20,283 bases of DNA from Hallerella sp964587155. Its GTDB lineage: Bacteria; Fibrobacterota; Fibrobacteria; Fibrobacterales; Fibrobacteraceae. The stretch is from the NCBI GenBank assembly GCA_964587155.1, contig CAZPKF010000028.1, positions 1 to 20,283 on the forward strand. Reading direction: 5' to 3'. Each line of letters starts with the position of its first letter. The stretch's first letter is position 1. The position numbers and the translations under genes were made by a program. Below are positions 7,344-13,913 of this stretch, in pieces. The notes beneath the pieces are model-generated. The model saw only the letters and a list, made by a program, of their open reading frames with translations, made no database searches and had not been told where the DNA came from.

Positions 7344-7715
7344 ATGGCTGCTATTGCAAAGAAAAGACTTGAGTCCAGAATTGCGCGCCACGCACGTGTT
7401 CGCAAGACCGTCAACGGTACTCCCGAACGTCCGCGCCTTACCGTGCGCCGCACCCTTTCTAACATGATCGCCCAGATCATCGACGACGTTTCTCACCGTT
7501 CCTTGGTTCAGGTGGCGACATCTTCCAAGGAATTCCAAGCGAAGTTCGGCGAATTGACAAAGACCGAACAGAGCAAGAAACTCGGAAATCTCATTGCCGA
7601 TGAAGCGAAGGCCAAGGGCATTTCTGCCGTGGTTTTCGATCGTGGCGGTTACATTTATCACGGTCGCGTTCAGGCTCTCGCAGAGGGAGCTCGTGAAGGC
7701 GGACTCCAATTCTAA
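7344..7715 (+). CDS. rplR: 50S ribosomal protein L18
   Basis: L18 (123 aa) binds 5S rRNA together with L5 and L25-type proteins. The basic N-terminus RLESRIARHARVRKTVNGT, ERPRLTVRRTLSNMIAQIID, and the C-terminal VVFDRGGYIYHGRVQALAEG and REGGLQF match the family. AAGG, overlapping the rplF stop, is the ribosome binding site. Its 3' end also contains a possible alternative GTG start for rpsE in another frame. Confidence 0.97.
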   Translation: MAAIAKKRLESRIARHARVRKTVNGTPERPRLTVRRTLSNMIAQIIDDVSHRSLVQVATSSKEFQAKFGELTKTEQSKKLGNLIADEAKAKGISAVVFDRGGYIYHGRVQALAEGAREGGLQF

Positions 7716-7725
7716 GAGGTACACT

Positions 7726-8208
7726 TTGGAACGCGAAGCTCAAGTTTCTGAATTTGAAGACAGAGTTGTGCACATCAACCGCTGCGCCAAGACCGTGAAA
7801 GGCGGTCGCCGGATGTCTTTCAGTGCTCTCGTTGTCGTTGGCAACAAGAAGGGCAAAATCGGTGTTGGCCTCGGCAAGGCAAAAGAAGTTTCCGAAGCGA
7901 TTCGCAAGGGAACGGAAGCTGCCCAGCGCAACCTCATCGAAGTGCACATCCAGGACGGAACCATTCCGCATGATGTTGAAATCAAGTTTGGCGCAACGCG
8001 CATCCGCTTGATTCCGGCGGCACCTGGTACTGGCGTTATCGCCGGTGCGGCTGCCCGTGCTGTTTTGGAACTCGCCGGCGTGCACAACATTCTTACCAAG
8101 ATCTATGGTTCTTCCAATCCGAGCACCGTGGTGCAGGCTTGCATCGAAGGTCTCACGACGCAGAAGAACAAAAACGACTACGCGGCATTGCGCGGTCAGA
8201 ACGTCTGA
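7726..8208 (+). CDS. rpsE: 30S ribosomal protein S5 (TTG start)
   Basis: S5 (160 aa from this start) is involved in decoding accuracy, and its loop contains the spectinomycin-sensitive region. Motifs are INRCAKTVKGGRRMSFSALV in the double-stranded RNA-binding-like domain, GKIGVGLGKAKEV, and PAAPGTGVIAGAAARAVLEL with a C-terminal IYGSSNPSTVVQA. No ATG fits. I chose TTG at 7726 because AGAGGT at 7715-7720 is five bases upstream and because the distance to the conserved EFEDRVVHINR segment then matches other S5 proteins. A GTG at 7693, inside rplR, is an alternative that adds 11 residues. Confidence 0.93.
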   Translation: MEREAQVSEFEDRVVHINRCAKTVKGGRRMSFSALVVVGNKKGKIGVGLGKAKEVSEAIRKGTEAAQRNLIEVHIQDGTIPHDVEIKFGATRIRLIPAAPGTGVIAGAAARAVLELAGVHNILTKIYGSSNPSTVVQACIEGLTTQKNKNDYAALRGQNV

Positions 8209-8218
8209 GGTCCAGGAA

Positions 8219-8398
8219 ATGAAAAAAGTGAGAATTACCCAGGTTAAGGGAACAATCCACACATTGCCGAAGCACAGAGCGAACATGCTGTCTCTCGGTC
8301 TTCATGGCATTGGCACCTCCAAGGAACACACGCTGACTCCTTCCATTCAGGGAATGATCAACGTGGTCAGCTACCTGATCAAGGTCGAGGAGATTTAA
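8219..8398 (+). CDS. rpmD: 50S ribosomal protein L30
   Basis: L30 (59 aa) is the usual bacterial length. The sequence MKKVRITQVKGTIHTLPKHR, LSLGLHGIGTSKEHTLTPS and the terminal VVSYLIKVEEI match the family core of a ferredoxin-like fold binding 23S rRNA. The frame stays open far upstream inside rpsE, but that part is out of frame with S5 and not L30-like. TGAGGT and AGGA just before the ATG give ribosome binding signals. It lies 10 bases after rpsE and one base before rplO, in the standard rpsE-rpmD-rplO order. Confidence 0.95.
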   Translation: MKKVRITQVKGTIHTLPKHRANMLSLGLHGIGTSKEHTLTPSIQGMINVVSYLIKVEEI

Positions 8399-8399
8399 T

Positions 8400-8846
8400 A
8401 TGCGACTCAATAGTGTTAATCCTCCCAACAGCGCTCTTACCAAGAAGCGCAAGCGCATTGGCCGCGGTCCGGGTTCGGGCTGGGGCACGACTGCCGGACG
8501 TGGTCAGAAGGGTTCTGGTGCCCGTAAGAGCGCCAAGGCCGGCCGCGTTGCTTTCGAAGGCGGACAGATGCCGATTCACCGTCGCGTTCCGAAGCGTGGA
8601 TTCAAGTCCATGTTCCCGCGTGACACGCAAATCGTCAATCTCAAGGCTTTGGAAAAGTCGAGCGTTGTCGATTTTGACGCAAAGGTTCTCTTTGACCAAG
8701 GACTCATCCGCAGTGTCAAGAAGCCTGTCAAGGTTTTGGGCTACGGCACCATCACCAAGGCGATTTCGCTCAAAGTCAACGCTATCAGTGAAAAGGCCAA
8801 GGCTGCTGTTGAAGCTGCCGGCGGCAAAGTCGAGATCGTAAAATAA
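8400..8846 (+). CDS. rplO: 50S ribosomal protein L15
   Basis: L15 (148 aa) is a late 50S assembly protein with a long basic N-terminal extension. That extension shows KKRKRIGRGPGSGWGTTAGR followed by GQKGSGARKSAKAG and FEGGQMPIHRRVPKRGF. The globular part contains KVLGYGTITKAISLKVNAIS and ends with AVEAAGGKVEIVK. GAGGAG, inside the end of rpmD, is the ribosome binding site. Its TAA overlaps the secY ATG by one base, which couples L15 synthesis to the translocon gene, as in other spc operons. Confidence 0.97.
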   Translation: MRLNSVNPPNSALTKKRKRIGRGPGSGWGTTAGRGQKGSGARKSAKAGRVAFEGGQMPIHRRVPKRGFKSMFPRDTQIVNLKALEKSSVVDFDAKVLFDQGLIRSVKKPVKVLGYGTITKAISLKVNAISEKAKAAVEAAGGKVEIVK

Positions 8847-10207
8847 TGGATGCTCTGAAGAAAGCCATTGACGGTTTCGTCAACGCCTTCAAGATGGAAG
8901 ACCTGAGGAAGAGAATTCTCTTTGCCTTGGGGCTTCTTATCGTTTACCGCATCGGAGCGCATATCACGATTCCGGGGGTAAACGCATCCATTCTTGCTGA
9001 ATATTTCCGCAGCAACAATAACATCTTCGGCTTGTACGATTCCTTCACCGGCGGTGCATTCGCCAAAGCGACGGTTTTTGCCTTGGGCATTATGCCGTAT
9101 ATCAGCGCGAGCATCATCATTCAGTTGATGGGATCCGTGATTCCGGCGATTCAGATGCTTCAGAAAGAAGGCCAAGAAGGACGCGCCAAACTAAACCAGT
9201 ATACGCGTTACTTCACGGTCGTCCTCGGTGCACTTCAGGGTTGGGGTGTCGCCGTATGGCTTTCTAGCTTGAAAGTTTCCACCGCAACCGGTACGGGCGT
9301 TTCTGTGCTGACGGACGGTTTCCAGTCCGGGCTTGGCAATGTCGGTTTTCGGTTATTAGCTACGCTTACCTTCACCACGGGAACGATTTTTGTCATGTAT
9401 CTCGGCGAGAGAATCACGGCAAAAGGTGTTGGTAATGGAATCTCCCTGATCATTTTTGCCGGTATCGTAGGCGGACTTCCGAGCGCATTCCTCCGCGAAT
9501 TTGAAATGTTCCGCGAAGGCATTCAGCCGCTCGCAATTGAAGTCTTCATTCTGGCGATTGTGGTTTTGATTGTCGGCTTCATCGTTTTCGTGGAGCAGGC
9601 GACTCGCCGCATTCCGCTTCAGAGTCCTCGTCGGGTGGTCGGGAACAAGATGATGATGGGCGGTCAGACAACGTTGCCTTTCAAGGTGAATACGGCTGGC
9701 GTCATCCCTGTCATCTTCGCATCTTCCATCATGTTCGTCCCTGCGGTTATCGCTTCGTGGATGCCGAATGTCAGCTGGGCGCAATCCTTTGCGAGCGCGT
9801 TCATTCCCGGACATGTCACCTACAGCGTTATTTTCGCCGCACTGATTATCTTTTTTACCTACTTCTATACGGCTATCCAATATAATCCTTCCGATATTGC
9901 GGATAACCTCAAGAAGTCCGGAGCTTTCATCCCCGGCATTCGTCCTGGGAGAAAGACAGCCGAGTATATTGACCATATTTTGACCCGCATTTCACTGCCA
10001 GGATCGATTTTCTTGGCCGTAATTAGCGTGGGACCGCTTCATTTGAAAGACGCTTTGAATATGTCTTTCTATATTGGTGGAACCTCGGTCTTGATCGTGG
10101 TCGGTGTTGCGCTGGATACACTTCGTCAACTCGAAGCCCATCTCAATACCAATAATTATGCAGGTTTCCTGAAACACGGCCGCATTCGCGGCAGGATGGC
10201 GTCCTAG
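8846..10207 (+). CDS. secY: Preprotein translocase channel subunit SecY
   Basis: SecY (453 aa) is the ten-helix inner-membrane channel that works with SecE, SecG and SecA to export unfolded proteins. Hydrophobic segments are spread through the protein, the first at about residues 25-42. Family signatures are GIMPYISASIIIQLMGSVIP, GERITAKGVGNGISLIIFAG, RRIPLQSPRRVVG, LPFKVNTAGVIPVIFASSI, NPSDIADNLKKSGAFIPGIR and the terminal GGTSVLIVVGVALDTLRQLE. The start overlaps the rplO stop, and only a weak GAG lies upstream, which suggests reinitiation. It would export the large secreted protein encoded downstream, among others. Confidence 0.98.
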   Translation: MDALKKAIDGFVNAFKMEDLRKRILFALGLLIVYRIGAHITIPGVNASILAEYFRSNNNIFGLYDSFTGGAFAKATVFALGIMPYISASIIIQLMGSVIPAIQMLQKEGQEGRAKLNQYTRYFTVVLGALQGWGVAVWLSSLKVSTATGTGVSVLTDGFQSGLGNVGFRLLATLTFTTGTIFVMYLGERITAKGVGNGISLIIFAGIVGGLPSAFLREFEMFREGIQPLAIEVFILAIVVLIVGFIVFVEQATRRIPLQSPRRVVGNKMMMGGQTTLPFKVNTAGVIPVIFASSIMFVPAVIASWMPNVSWAQSFASAFIPGHVTYSVIFAALIIFFTYFYTAIQYNPSDIADNLKKSGAFIPGIRPGRKTAEYIDHILTRISLPGSIFLAVISVGPLHLKDALNMSFYIGGTSVLIVVGVALDTLRQLEAHLNTNNYAGFLKHGRIRGRMAS

Positions 10208-10425
10208 TGGCTAAAGAAGAAGGCATTCAAGTAGAAGGCGTTGTATTGGAAGCTCTTCCAAACGCGTTCTTCCGGGTTGGCCTTGAAAATGGTCACGAGA
10301 TTCTCGCCCACGTTTCGGGAAAAATGCGCCGGCATTTTATCCGCATCTTGCCGGACGACAAAGTGTTGGTTGAAATTTCCCCGTATGACTTGTCTCGGGG
10401 AAGGATCACCTACCGTTACAAGTAA
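10207..10425 (+). CDS. infA: Translation initiation factor IF-1 (GTG start)
   Basis: IF-1 (72 aa) is the OB-fold factor that occupies the 30S A site during initiation. The sequence tracks family members throughout: MAKEEGIQVEGVVLEALPNA, FRVGLENGHEILAHVSGKMR, FIRILPDDKVLVEISPYDLS and GRITYRYK. GTG at 10207 overlaps the last base of the secY TAG stop, and AGGA lies about 10 bases upstream. No map or adk gene stands between secY and infA, unlike many bacteria. Confidence 0.97.
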   Translation: MAKEEGIQVEGVVLEALPNAFFRVGLENGHEILAHVSGKMRRHFIRILPDDKVLVEISPYDLSRGRITYRYK

Positions 10426-10449
10426 TAGGGACAAAGAAGGTTAGAACCT

Positions 10450-10566
10450 ATGAAAATCAAAGCCTCCATCAAACCTAGATGTGAAAATTGCAAGATTGTC
10501 CGTCGCAAGGTCGTTCTACGCGTCATCTGTTCTAAGAACCCCCGTCACAAGCAGAGACAGGGTTAG
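10450..10566 (+). CDS. rpmJ: 50S ribosomal protein L36, zinc-binding form
   Basis: This short gene of 38 codons plus TAG encodes MKIKASIKPRCENCKIVRRK, a LRVICSKNPRHKQRQG tail, and the connecting Val-Val. Cys11, Cys14, Cys27 and His33 form the zinc site of the C+ type L36. L36 stabilises 23S rRNA near the L7/L12 stalk base. It lies in its usual place between infA and rpsM, 24 bases after infA, with GAAGG about nine bases before the ATG. Length, zinc ligands and context all agree. Confidence 0.97.
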   Translation: MKIKASIKPRCENCKIVRRKVVLRVICSKNPRHKQRQG

Positions 10567-10574
10567 GAGATTTT

Positions 10575-10943
10575 ATGGCACGTATTGCTGGTGTCGATTT
10601 GCCGAGAAACAAGACTGTCGAGTACGGTCTCACGGCTATCTACGGAGTCGGTCTGTTCACCTCTCGCAAGATTTGCGCCCAATTGGGTATTGATCTGAAG
10701 AAGAAGTGCGACGATTTGACTGAAGAAGAACAAGGTAAGATTCGTCACGTACTCGAAGACGAATACTCTGTGGAAGGTCAACTTCGCGCAGAAACGACCT
10801 TGAACATCAAGCGTCTTCAAGACATTGGATGCTATCGCGGTTCCCGTCACATGAAACATTTGCCGGTCCGTGGTCAGCGTACCCGTACAAACGCTCGCAC
10901 TCGCAAGGGTCCGAAGAAGACCGTTGCTAACAAGAAGAAGTAA
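10575..10943 (+). CDS. rpsM: 30S ribosomal protein S13
   Basis: S13 (122 aa) sits in the 30S head, pairs with S19, and forms bridges to L5 and contacts to the P-site tRNA through its basic tail. It shows MARIAGVDLPRNKTVEYGLT, the helix-hairpin-helix YGVGLFTSRKIC, NIKRLQDIGCYRGSRH, and LPVRGQRTRTNARTRKGPKK. TAGGAG, overlapping the rpmJ stop, is the ribosome binding site. The residues after the SRH motif (MKH where many bacteria have RxG) are a small variation. Confidence 0.98.
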   Translation: MARIAGVDLPRNKTVEYGLTAIYGVGLFTSRKICAQLGIDLKKKCDDLTEEEQGKIRHVLEDEYSVEGQLRAETTLNIKRLQDIGCYRGSRHMKHLPVRGQRTRTNARTRKGPKKTVANKKK

Positions 10944-10954
10944 GGAGACGATCC

Positions 10955-11392
10955 GTGGCAGACGAAGAAGTTAAAGAAACAGCCCCGGCCGCTGCAGAAG
11001 CCGCCGCTCCCGCTGAAGAAAAGGGCAAGAAGGGCAAGAAGCGCGTTGATTTGCAAGGCATCGCCTGCGTCAATGCTTCCTTCAACAACACCATCGTGTC
11101 GATTACGGATGCCCGTGGCAACGTCATCGCATGGGGTTCTCCGGGAAATTCCGGATTCAAGGGTTCTCGCAAGAGCACTCCGTTCGCAGCGCAGCTCGCT
11201 GCCGAAGCCGCAGCCCGCAAGGCTTACGACTTGGGCATTCGCAAGGTGGATGTGCGCGTGAAAGGTGCCGGCGGTGGACGTGAATCCGCAGTCCGCGCCA
11301 TCAAGAATGTTGGTATCGAAGTGCTGACGATTCGCGATGTGACCGGCGTGCCGCACAATGGATGCCGTCCTAAAAAGAAGAGAAGTGTTTAA
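10955..11392 (+). CDS. rpsK: 30S ribosomal protein S11 with Ala/Glu-rich N-terminal extension (GTG start)
   Basis: S11 lies in the 30S platform next to the mRNA exit region. The core from about residue 31 is standard: GIACVNASFNNTIVSITDAR, GFKGSRKSTPFAAQLAAEAA, VRVKGAGGGRESAVRAIKNV and GVPHNGCRPKKKRSV. The protein is 145 aa, against about 129 in E. coli. The extra N-terminus (residues 2-24) is rich in Ala and Glu, followed by a Lys/Gly run, and replaces the usual short basic start. GTG at 10955 with AAGGAG upstream, overlapping the rpsM stop region, is the only well-supported start, so the extension is probably real. rpoA follows directly. rpsD, which usually comes next, is missing. Confidence 0.96.
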   Translation: MADEEVKETAPAAAEAAAPAEEKGKKGKKRVDLQGIACVNASFNNTIVSITDARGNVIAWGSPGNSGFKGSRKSTPFAAQLAAEAAARKAYDLGIRKVDVRVKGAGGGRESAVRAIKNVGIEVLTIRDVTGVPHNGCRPKKKRSV

Positions 11393-11413
11393 TCTCAATA
11401 GGGGAAAACGCCA

Positions 11414-12388
11414 ATGATGTGGAAATCTCTCCAAATGCCGCGCAGTTTCCAGAAAGTGGAATCGCGTGAAGATGGGCGCTACGCCAAGTTTGTCGTAGAA
11501 GCCCTGGAACGCGGGTGGGGTATTACCATCGGTAATGCTCTTCGCCGTACGCTGCTTTCCTCGCTGCAAGGGGCCGCTATCGTCTCTGTGCGAATCGCAG
11601 GAGTCGATAAGGAATTTTCGTCTATTCCGGGAGTCAAGGAAGATGTTACTGACATCATCCTGAACTTGAAGAGCATCCGCGTGAAGCTCCTCTCTGATCA
11701 CGACGAAACTCTTCGCTTGGATATGTCTGGCGATGGTGAAATCACCGCTGCAAACATCGAGGATAATCCCAACGTGGTGATTCTGACCCCGGATGTCCAT
11801 ATTGCGACGCTTGCCGGTAACGCTTCTTTGAGCATGGAACTCAAGGTTTCTTCTGGCCGTGGCTATGTGGTTGCGGATGAATTGAAGGATCCGGATGCGC
11901 CTATCGGAGTGATTCCGATGGATGCAAACTTCAACCCCGTGCAAAAAGTGGCTATGCACGTGAGCGACACTCGCGTGGGCCAGAAAACGGATTACAACCG
12001 CTTGGAACTTGAAATCACGACTGATGGTTCCATTGATCCCGAAGACGCTTTGGCTTATGCTGCAAAGCTCCTTGTCGATCATTTGGAAGCCTTCATCAAT
12101 TTCGAAGGGGATTTGGAATCTCCCGAAGAAATGGTGCAAGACGAAGAACGCCAGCGGATTGCGAGCCGTCTCCGGATGCGCGTGGATGAATTGGAACTTT
12201 CTGTCCGTTCGAGCAACTGTCTCCGGATGGCCAACATTCATACTATCGCGGAACTGGTGCGCAATAAGGAACAGGACATGCTGAAATACAAGAATTTCGG
12301 TAGAAAGTCCTTGGTTGAACTTAACGAGGTGTTGACTTCGATGGGACTGCAGTTCGGCATGGACGTCGATCAATACTTGAAGGATTAA
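11414..12388 (+). CDS. rpoA: DNA-directed RNA polymerase subunit alpha
   Basis: Alpha (324 aa) dimerises to scaffold core RNA polymerase, and its C-terminal domain binds UP elements and activators. The N-terminal domain shows FVVEALERGWGITIGNALRR, TLLSSLQGAAIVSVRI and FSSIPGVKEDVTDIILNLK. The C-terminal domain (about residues 250-324) has ELELSVRSSNCLRM with Arg265, at the same number as the DNA-contacting Arg265 of E. coli. It also has KNFGRKSLVELNEVL. The GGGG run at 11401-11404 is nine bases before the first of two ATGs (11414 and 11417). It lies between rpsK and rplQ with no rpsD. Confidence 0.98.
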   Translation: MMWKSLQMPRSFQKVESREDGRYAKFVVEALERGWGITIGNALRRTLLSSLQGAAIVSVRIAGVDKEFSSIPGVKEDVTDIILNLKSIRVKLLSDHDETLRLDMSGDGEITAANIEDNPNVVILTPDVHIATLAGNASLSMELKVSSGRGYVVADELKDPDAPIGVIPMDANFNPVQKVAMHVSDTRVGQKTDYNRLELEITTDGSIDPEDALAYAAKLLVDHLEAFINFEGDLESPEEMVQDEERQRIASRLRMRVDELELSVRSSNCLRMANIHTIAELVRNKEQDMLKYKNFGRKSLVELNEVLTSMGLQFGMDVDQYLKD

Positions 12389-12392
12389 GAAA

Positions 12393-12878
12393 ATGAGACA
12401 CGGTGTAAAGAATAAGAAACTCGGCGCCAATGCAAAGCACAAACGCGCAATTCTCCGTAGCCTTGCGACTTCCATTATCGAAAAAGGCTTGGCGGAAGAT
12501 CAGCGTGACCGTGCCGTGCGTACGACGCTCCTCAAGGCCCGCCTTGTTCGTGGCGTTGTGGACCGTTTGGTGACTTACGCGAAGAAAGGTGACCTTTCTG
12601 CTCGCCGCGAAGCGGCTCGGATTGTTCGTGGCAAAGAAGCCCTGAAGGGTTTGTTCGATGTCATCGGCCCGCGTTATAAGGATCGCAATGGCGGTTACAC
12701 GCGCGTGCTGAAGCTTGGACCGAACCGTCCGGGTGACGCAGCGGAAATGGCTTTGGTCTCTCTCGTCGAAGATGAAATTCAGGCGAAGGAAGCTCCCAAG
12801 GCAGAAGCTCCGGCTGCTGAAGCGAAGCCGATTGACATGGTCAAGGGCGCCTCGCAAGAAGCTGAAGCGGAAAAGTAA
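12393..12878 (+). CDS. rplQ: 50S ribosomal protein L17 with acidic/Ala-rich C-terminal extension
   Basis: L17 lies at the subunit surface near the exit site. The core (residues 1 to about 125) has MRHGVKNKKLGANAKHKRAI, TTLLKARLVRGVVDRLVTYA, YTRVLKLGPNRPGDAAEMAL and VSLVE. The total length is 161 aa, against about 127 in E. coli. The extra 36 residues are rich in Ala, Glu, Lys and Pro and end EAEAEK. The gap after rpoA is four bases and the ribosome binding site is weak (AAGA), which suggests coupling to rpoA. It is the last gene of the superoperon, with a strong terminator 20 bases after its stop. Confidence 0.97.
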   Translation: MRHGVKNKKLGANAKHKRAILRSLATSIIEKGLAEDQRDRAVRTTLLKARLVRGVVDRLVTYAKKGDLSARREAARIVRGKEALKGLFDVIGPRYKDRNGGYTRVLKLGPNRPGDAAEMALVSLVEDEIQAKEAPKAEAPAAEAKPIDMVKGASQEAEAEK

Positions 12879-12898
12879 AACTTTCAGTTTTGCAAAAG

Positions 12899-12927
12899 AA
12901 AGCCCGGCAAAAATGCCGGGCTTTTTT
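12899..12927 (+). terminator. Intrinsic terminator of the ribosomal superoperon
   Basis: A perfect 9-bp stem, AGCCCGGCA (12901-12909) with TGCCGGGCT (12914-12922), encloses an AAAA loop and is followed by a T run to 12927. Two A-T pairs can extend the stem. It starts 20 bases after the rplQ stop and is the first strong terminator-like hairpin I noticed after the start of the window. Read on the minus strand the hairpin is followed by CTTTCTTTTG, so it could also stop transcripts from the other side. Confidence 0.93.
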
Positions 12928-12937
12928 GTATAAAGAA

Positions 12938-12960
12938 AACTACCGGCGTAGCCGGTAGTT
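12938..12960. repeat. Perfect 10-bp inverted repeat downstream of the operon terminator
   Basis: AACTACCGGC (12938-12947) and GCCGGTAGTT (12951-12960) are exact inverted copies around a GTA loop. On the plus strand no T run follows. On the minus strand the hairpin is followed by TTCTTTATAC, so it most resembles a minus-strand terminator. No minus-strand gene is seen that would need it within this gap. It may instead be a copy of a dispersed palindromic repeat. Confidence 0.75.
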
Positions 12961-13071
12961 CCGTAAAAGCCTTCTGGCGGTCATGAAAAGTACCACATCG
13001 TCGTCTTTGAGAAAGCCCGCCGGCGGCTCACTTTTGAACTCGGCATTTTTTGCCGTCGAAAGTCAAGAATC

Positions 13072-13100
13072 TTGCCGGGAGAGGCTTGTGAATCTAAATT
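13072..13100 (+). promoter_or_regulatory. Candidate sigma-70-like promoter for the MBL-fold hydrolase gene
   Basis: TTGCCG (13072-13077) and TAAATT (13095-13100) are separated by 17 bases and match the -35 and -10 consensus at 4 of 6 positions each. The predicted start near 13107 is about 25 bases before the GTG start codon. The gene lies after a strong terminator, so it needs its own promoter. The match is modest, and promoter rules in this phylum may differ. Confidence 0.3.
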
Positions 13101-13132
13101 GAAAAAGGTCCAACTTTTTTCTCGAGGTCTTT

Positions 13133-13777
13133 GTGCAAATCCAGACGTTTGTTTGCAATCCGTTCCAAGAAAACACTTATCTTGTGTGGGATGCAGAAAA
13201 AAATGCCATTCTCATTGATCCGGGGTTTTATGATGATGGGGAATTTGCACGGGCAGAAAAATTCATTTGCGAAAATGGGCTGCATTTGCATTTCGCTTTG
13301 AATACGCATTTGCATTTGGACCATTGCATTGGGAACGCCAAAGTGGCAAACCGCTTGCGCATACCCGTGAAAGCATCGCCGAAAGATTCCTTTTTGATTG
13401 AAAACGCCGAAAGGCAGGCGCAAATGTTCGGCTTGGAATTGGAAGACGTTTTGCCTTTGCCCACAGATTCGCTAAAAGACGGTGAGGAATTTTCGTTTGG
13501 AAACCTGCGCTTTCGCGTGCTAGAAACACCGGGGCATTCTCCAGGGGGATTGTCGTTTTATTTTGCAAAAGAAAAAGTCCTATTTTCGGGAGACACGCTT
13601 TTCCGGGATAGTTTTGGCCGTACGGATTTGCCTTTGGGCGACGAGAACGCCCTGTTTTGCTCTATCCGCGAAAAATTGCTTTCTTTGCCGGACGATGTTG
13701 TTGTGTTTCCTGGGCACGGCGGGCGCACGACTGTTTTGCGAGAAAAGGCGAATTGGAAAGTCGGTTTGGGAACGTGA
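13133..13777 (+). CDS. MBL-fold metallo-hydrolase, glyoxalase II-like (GTG start)
   Basis: This is a 214-residue cytosolic protein of the metallo-beta-lactamase fold. The metal-binding set is complete: THLHLDH with His59, His61, Asp63 and His64, His135 in TPGHSPGG, Asp154 in FSGDTLF, and His195 in FPGHG. The segment GDTLFRDSFGRTDLPLGDE is typical of the YcbL/hydroxyacylglutathione-hydrolase-like group. These hydrolyse thioesters such as S-lactoylglutathione, but the substrate here is unknown. The protein is shorter than classical GloB because it lacks the C-terminal helical glutathione-binding domain. GAGGT at 13124-13128 is four bases before GTG. It has its own gap on both sides and is probably a single-gene unit. 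Confidence 0.9.
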   Translation: MQIQTFVCNPFQENTYLVWDAEKNAILIDPGFYDDGEFARAEKFICENGLHLHFALNTHLHLDHCIGNAKVANRLRIPVKASPKDSFLIENAERQAQMFGLELEDVLPLPTDSLKDGEEFSFGNLRFRVLETPGHSPGGLSFYFAKEKVLFSGDTLFRDSFGRTDLPLGDENALFCSIREKLLSLPDDVVVFPGHGGRTTVLREKANWKVGLGT

Positions 13778-13913
13778 ATTTTGGTGTTTGCAAAGGAATT
13801 TGCAAAAGAAAATGTGTTGGCTGCCCTTGTTTTGTAAAATTTACGAGTCTTTCGTTTTTTAAGAATTATTTTTGAAAGCGAGTGTTGTATAAAGGACAAA
13901 AAGGAGACCGTTT

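Noticed and set aside
10874..12475. Minus-strand open frame of 533 codons opposite rpsK and rpoA
   Set aside because: It is antisense to highly conserved genes, without a ribosome binding site or protein family features, and is explained by the codon bias of the plus strand.
12983..13102. A 39-codon open frame from ATG 12983 in the gap after the ribosomal superoperon
   Set aside because: It has no clear Shine-Dalgarno, resembles no known small protein, and its end lies over the candidate promoter of the MBL-fold gene. Such a length is expected by chance.
12928..13132. A tRNA, SRP RNA, 6S RNA or tmRNA in the gap after the operon terminator
   Set aside because: I looked for conserved cores such as the SRP tetraloop region and tRNA T-arm (GGTTCGAAT-like) and found none on either strand.
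13888..13893. TATAAA upstream of the fibro-slime gene as a -10 box
   Set aside because: It would place the transcript start at or inside the Shine-Dalgarno, and no -35 match lies at the right distance.
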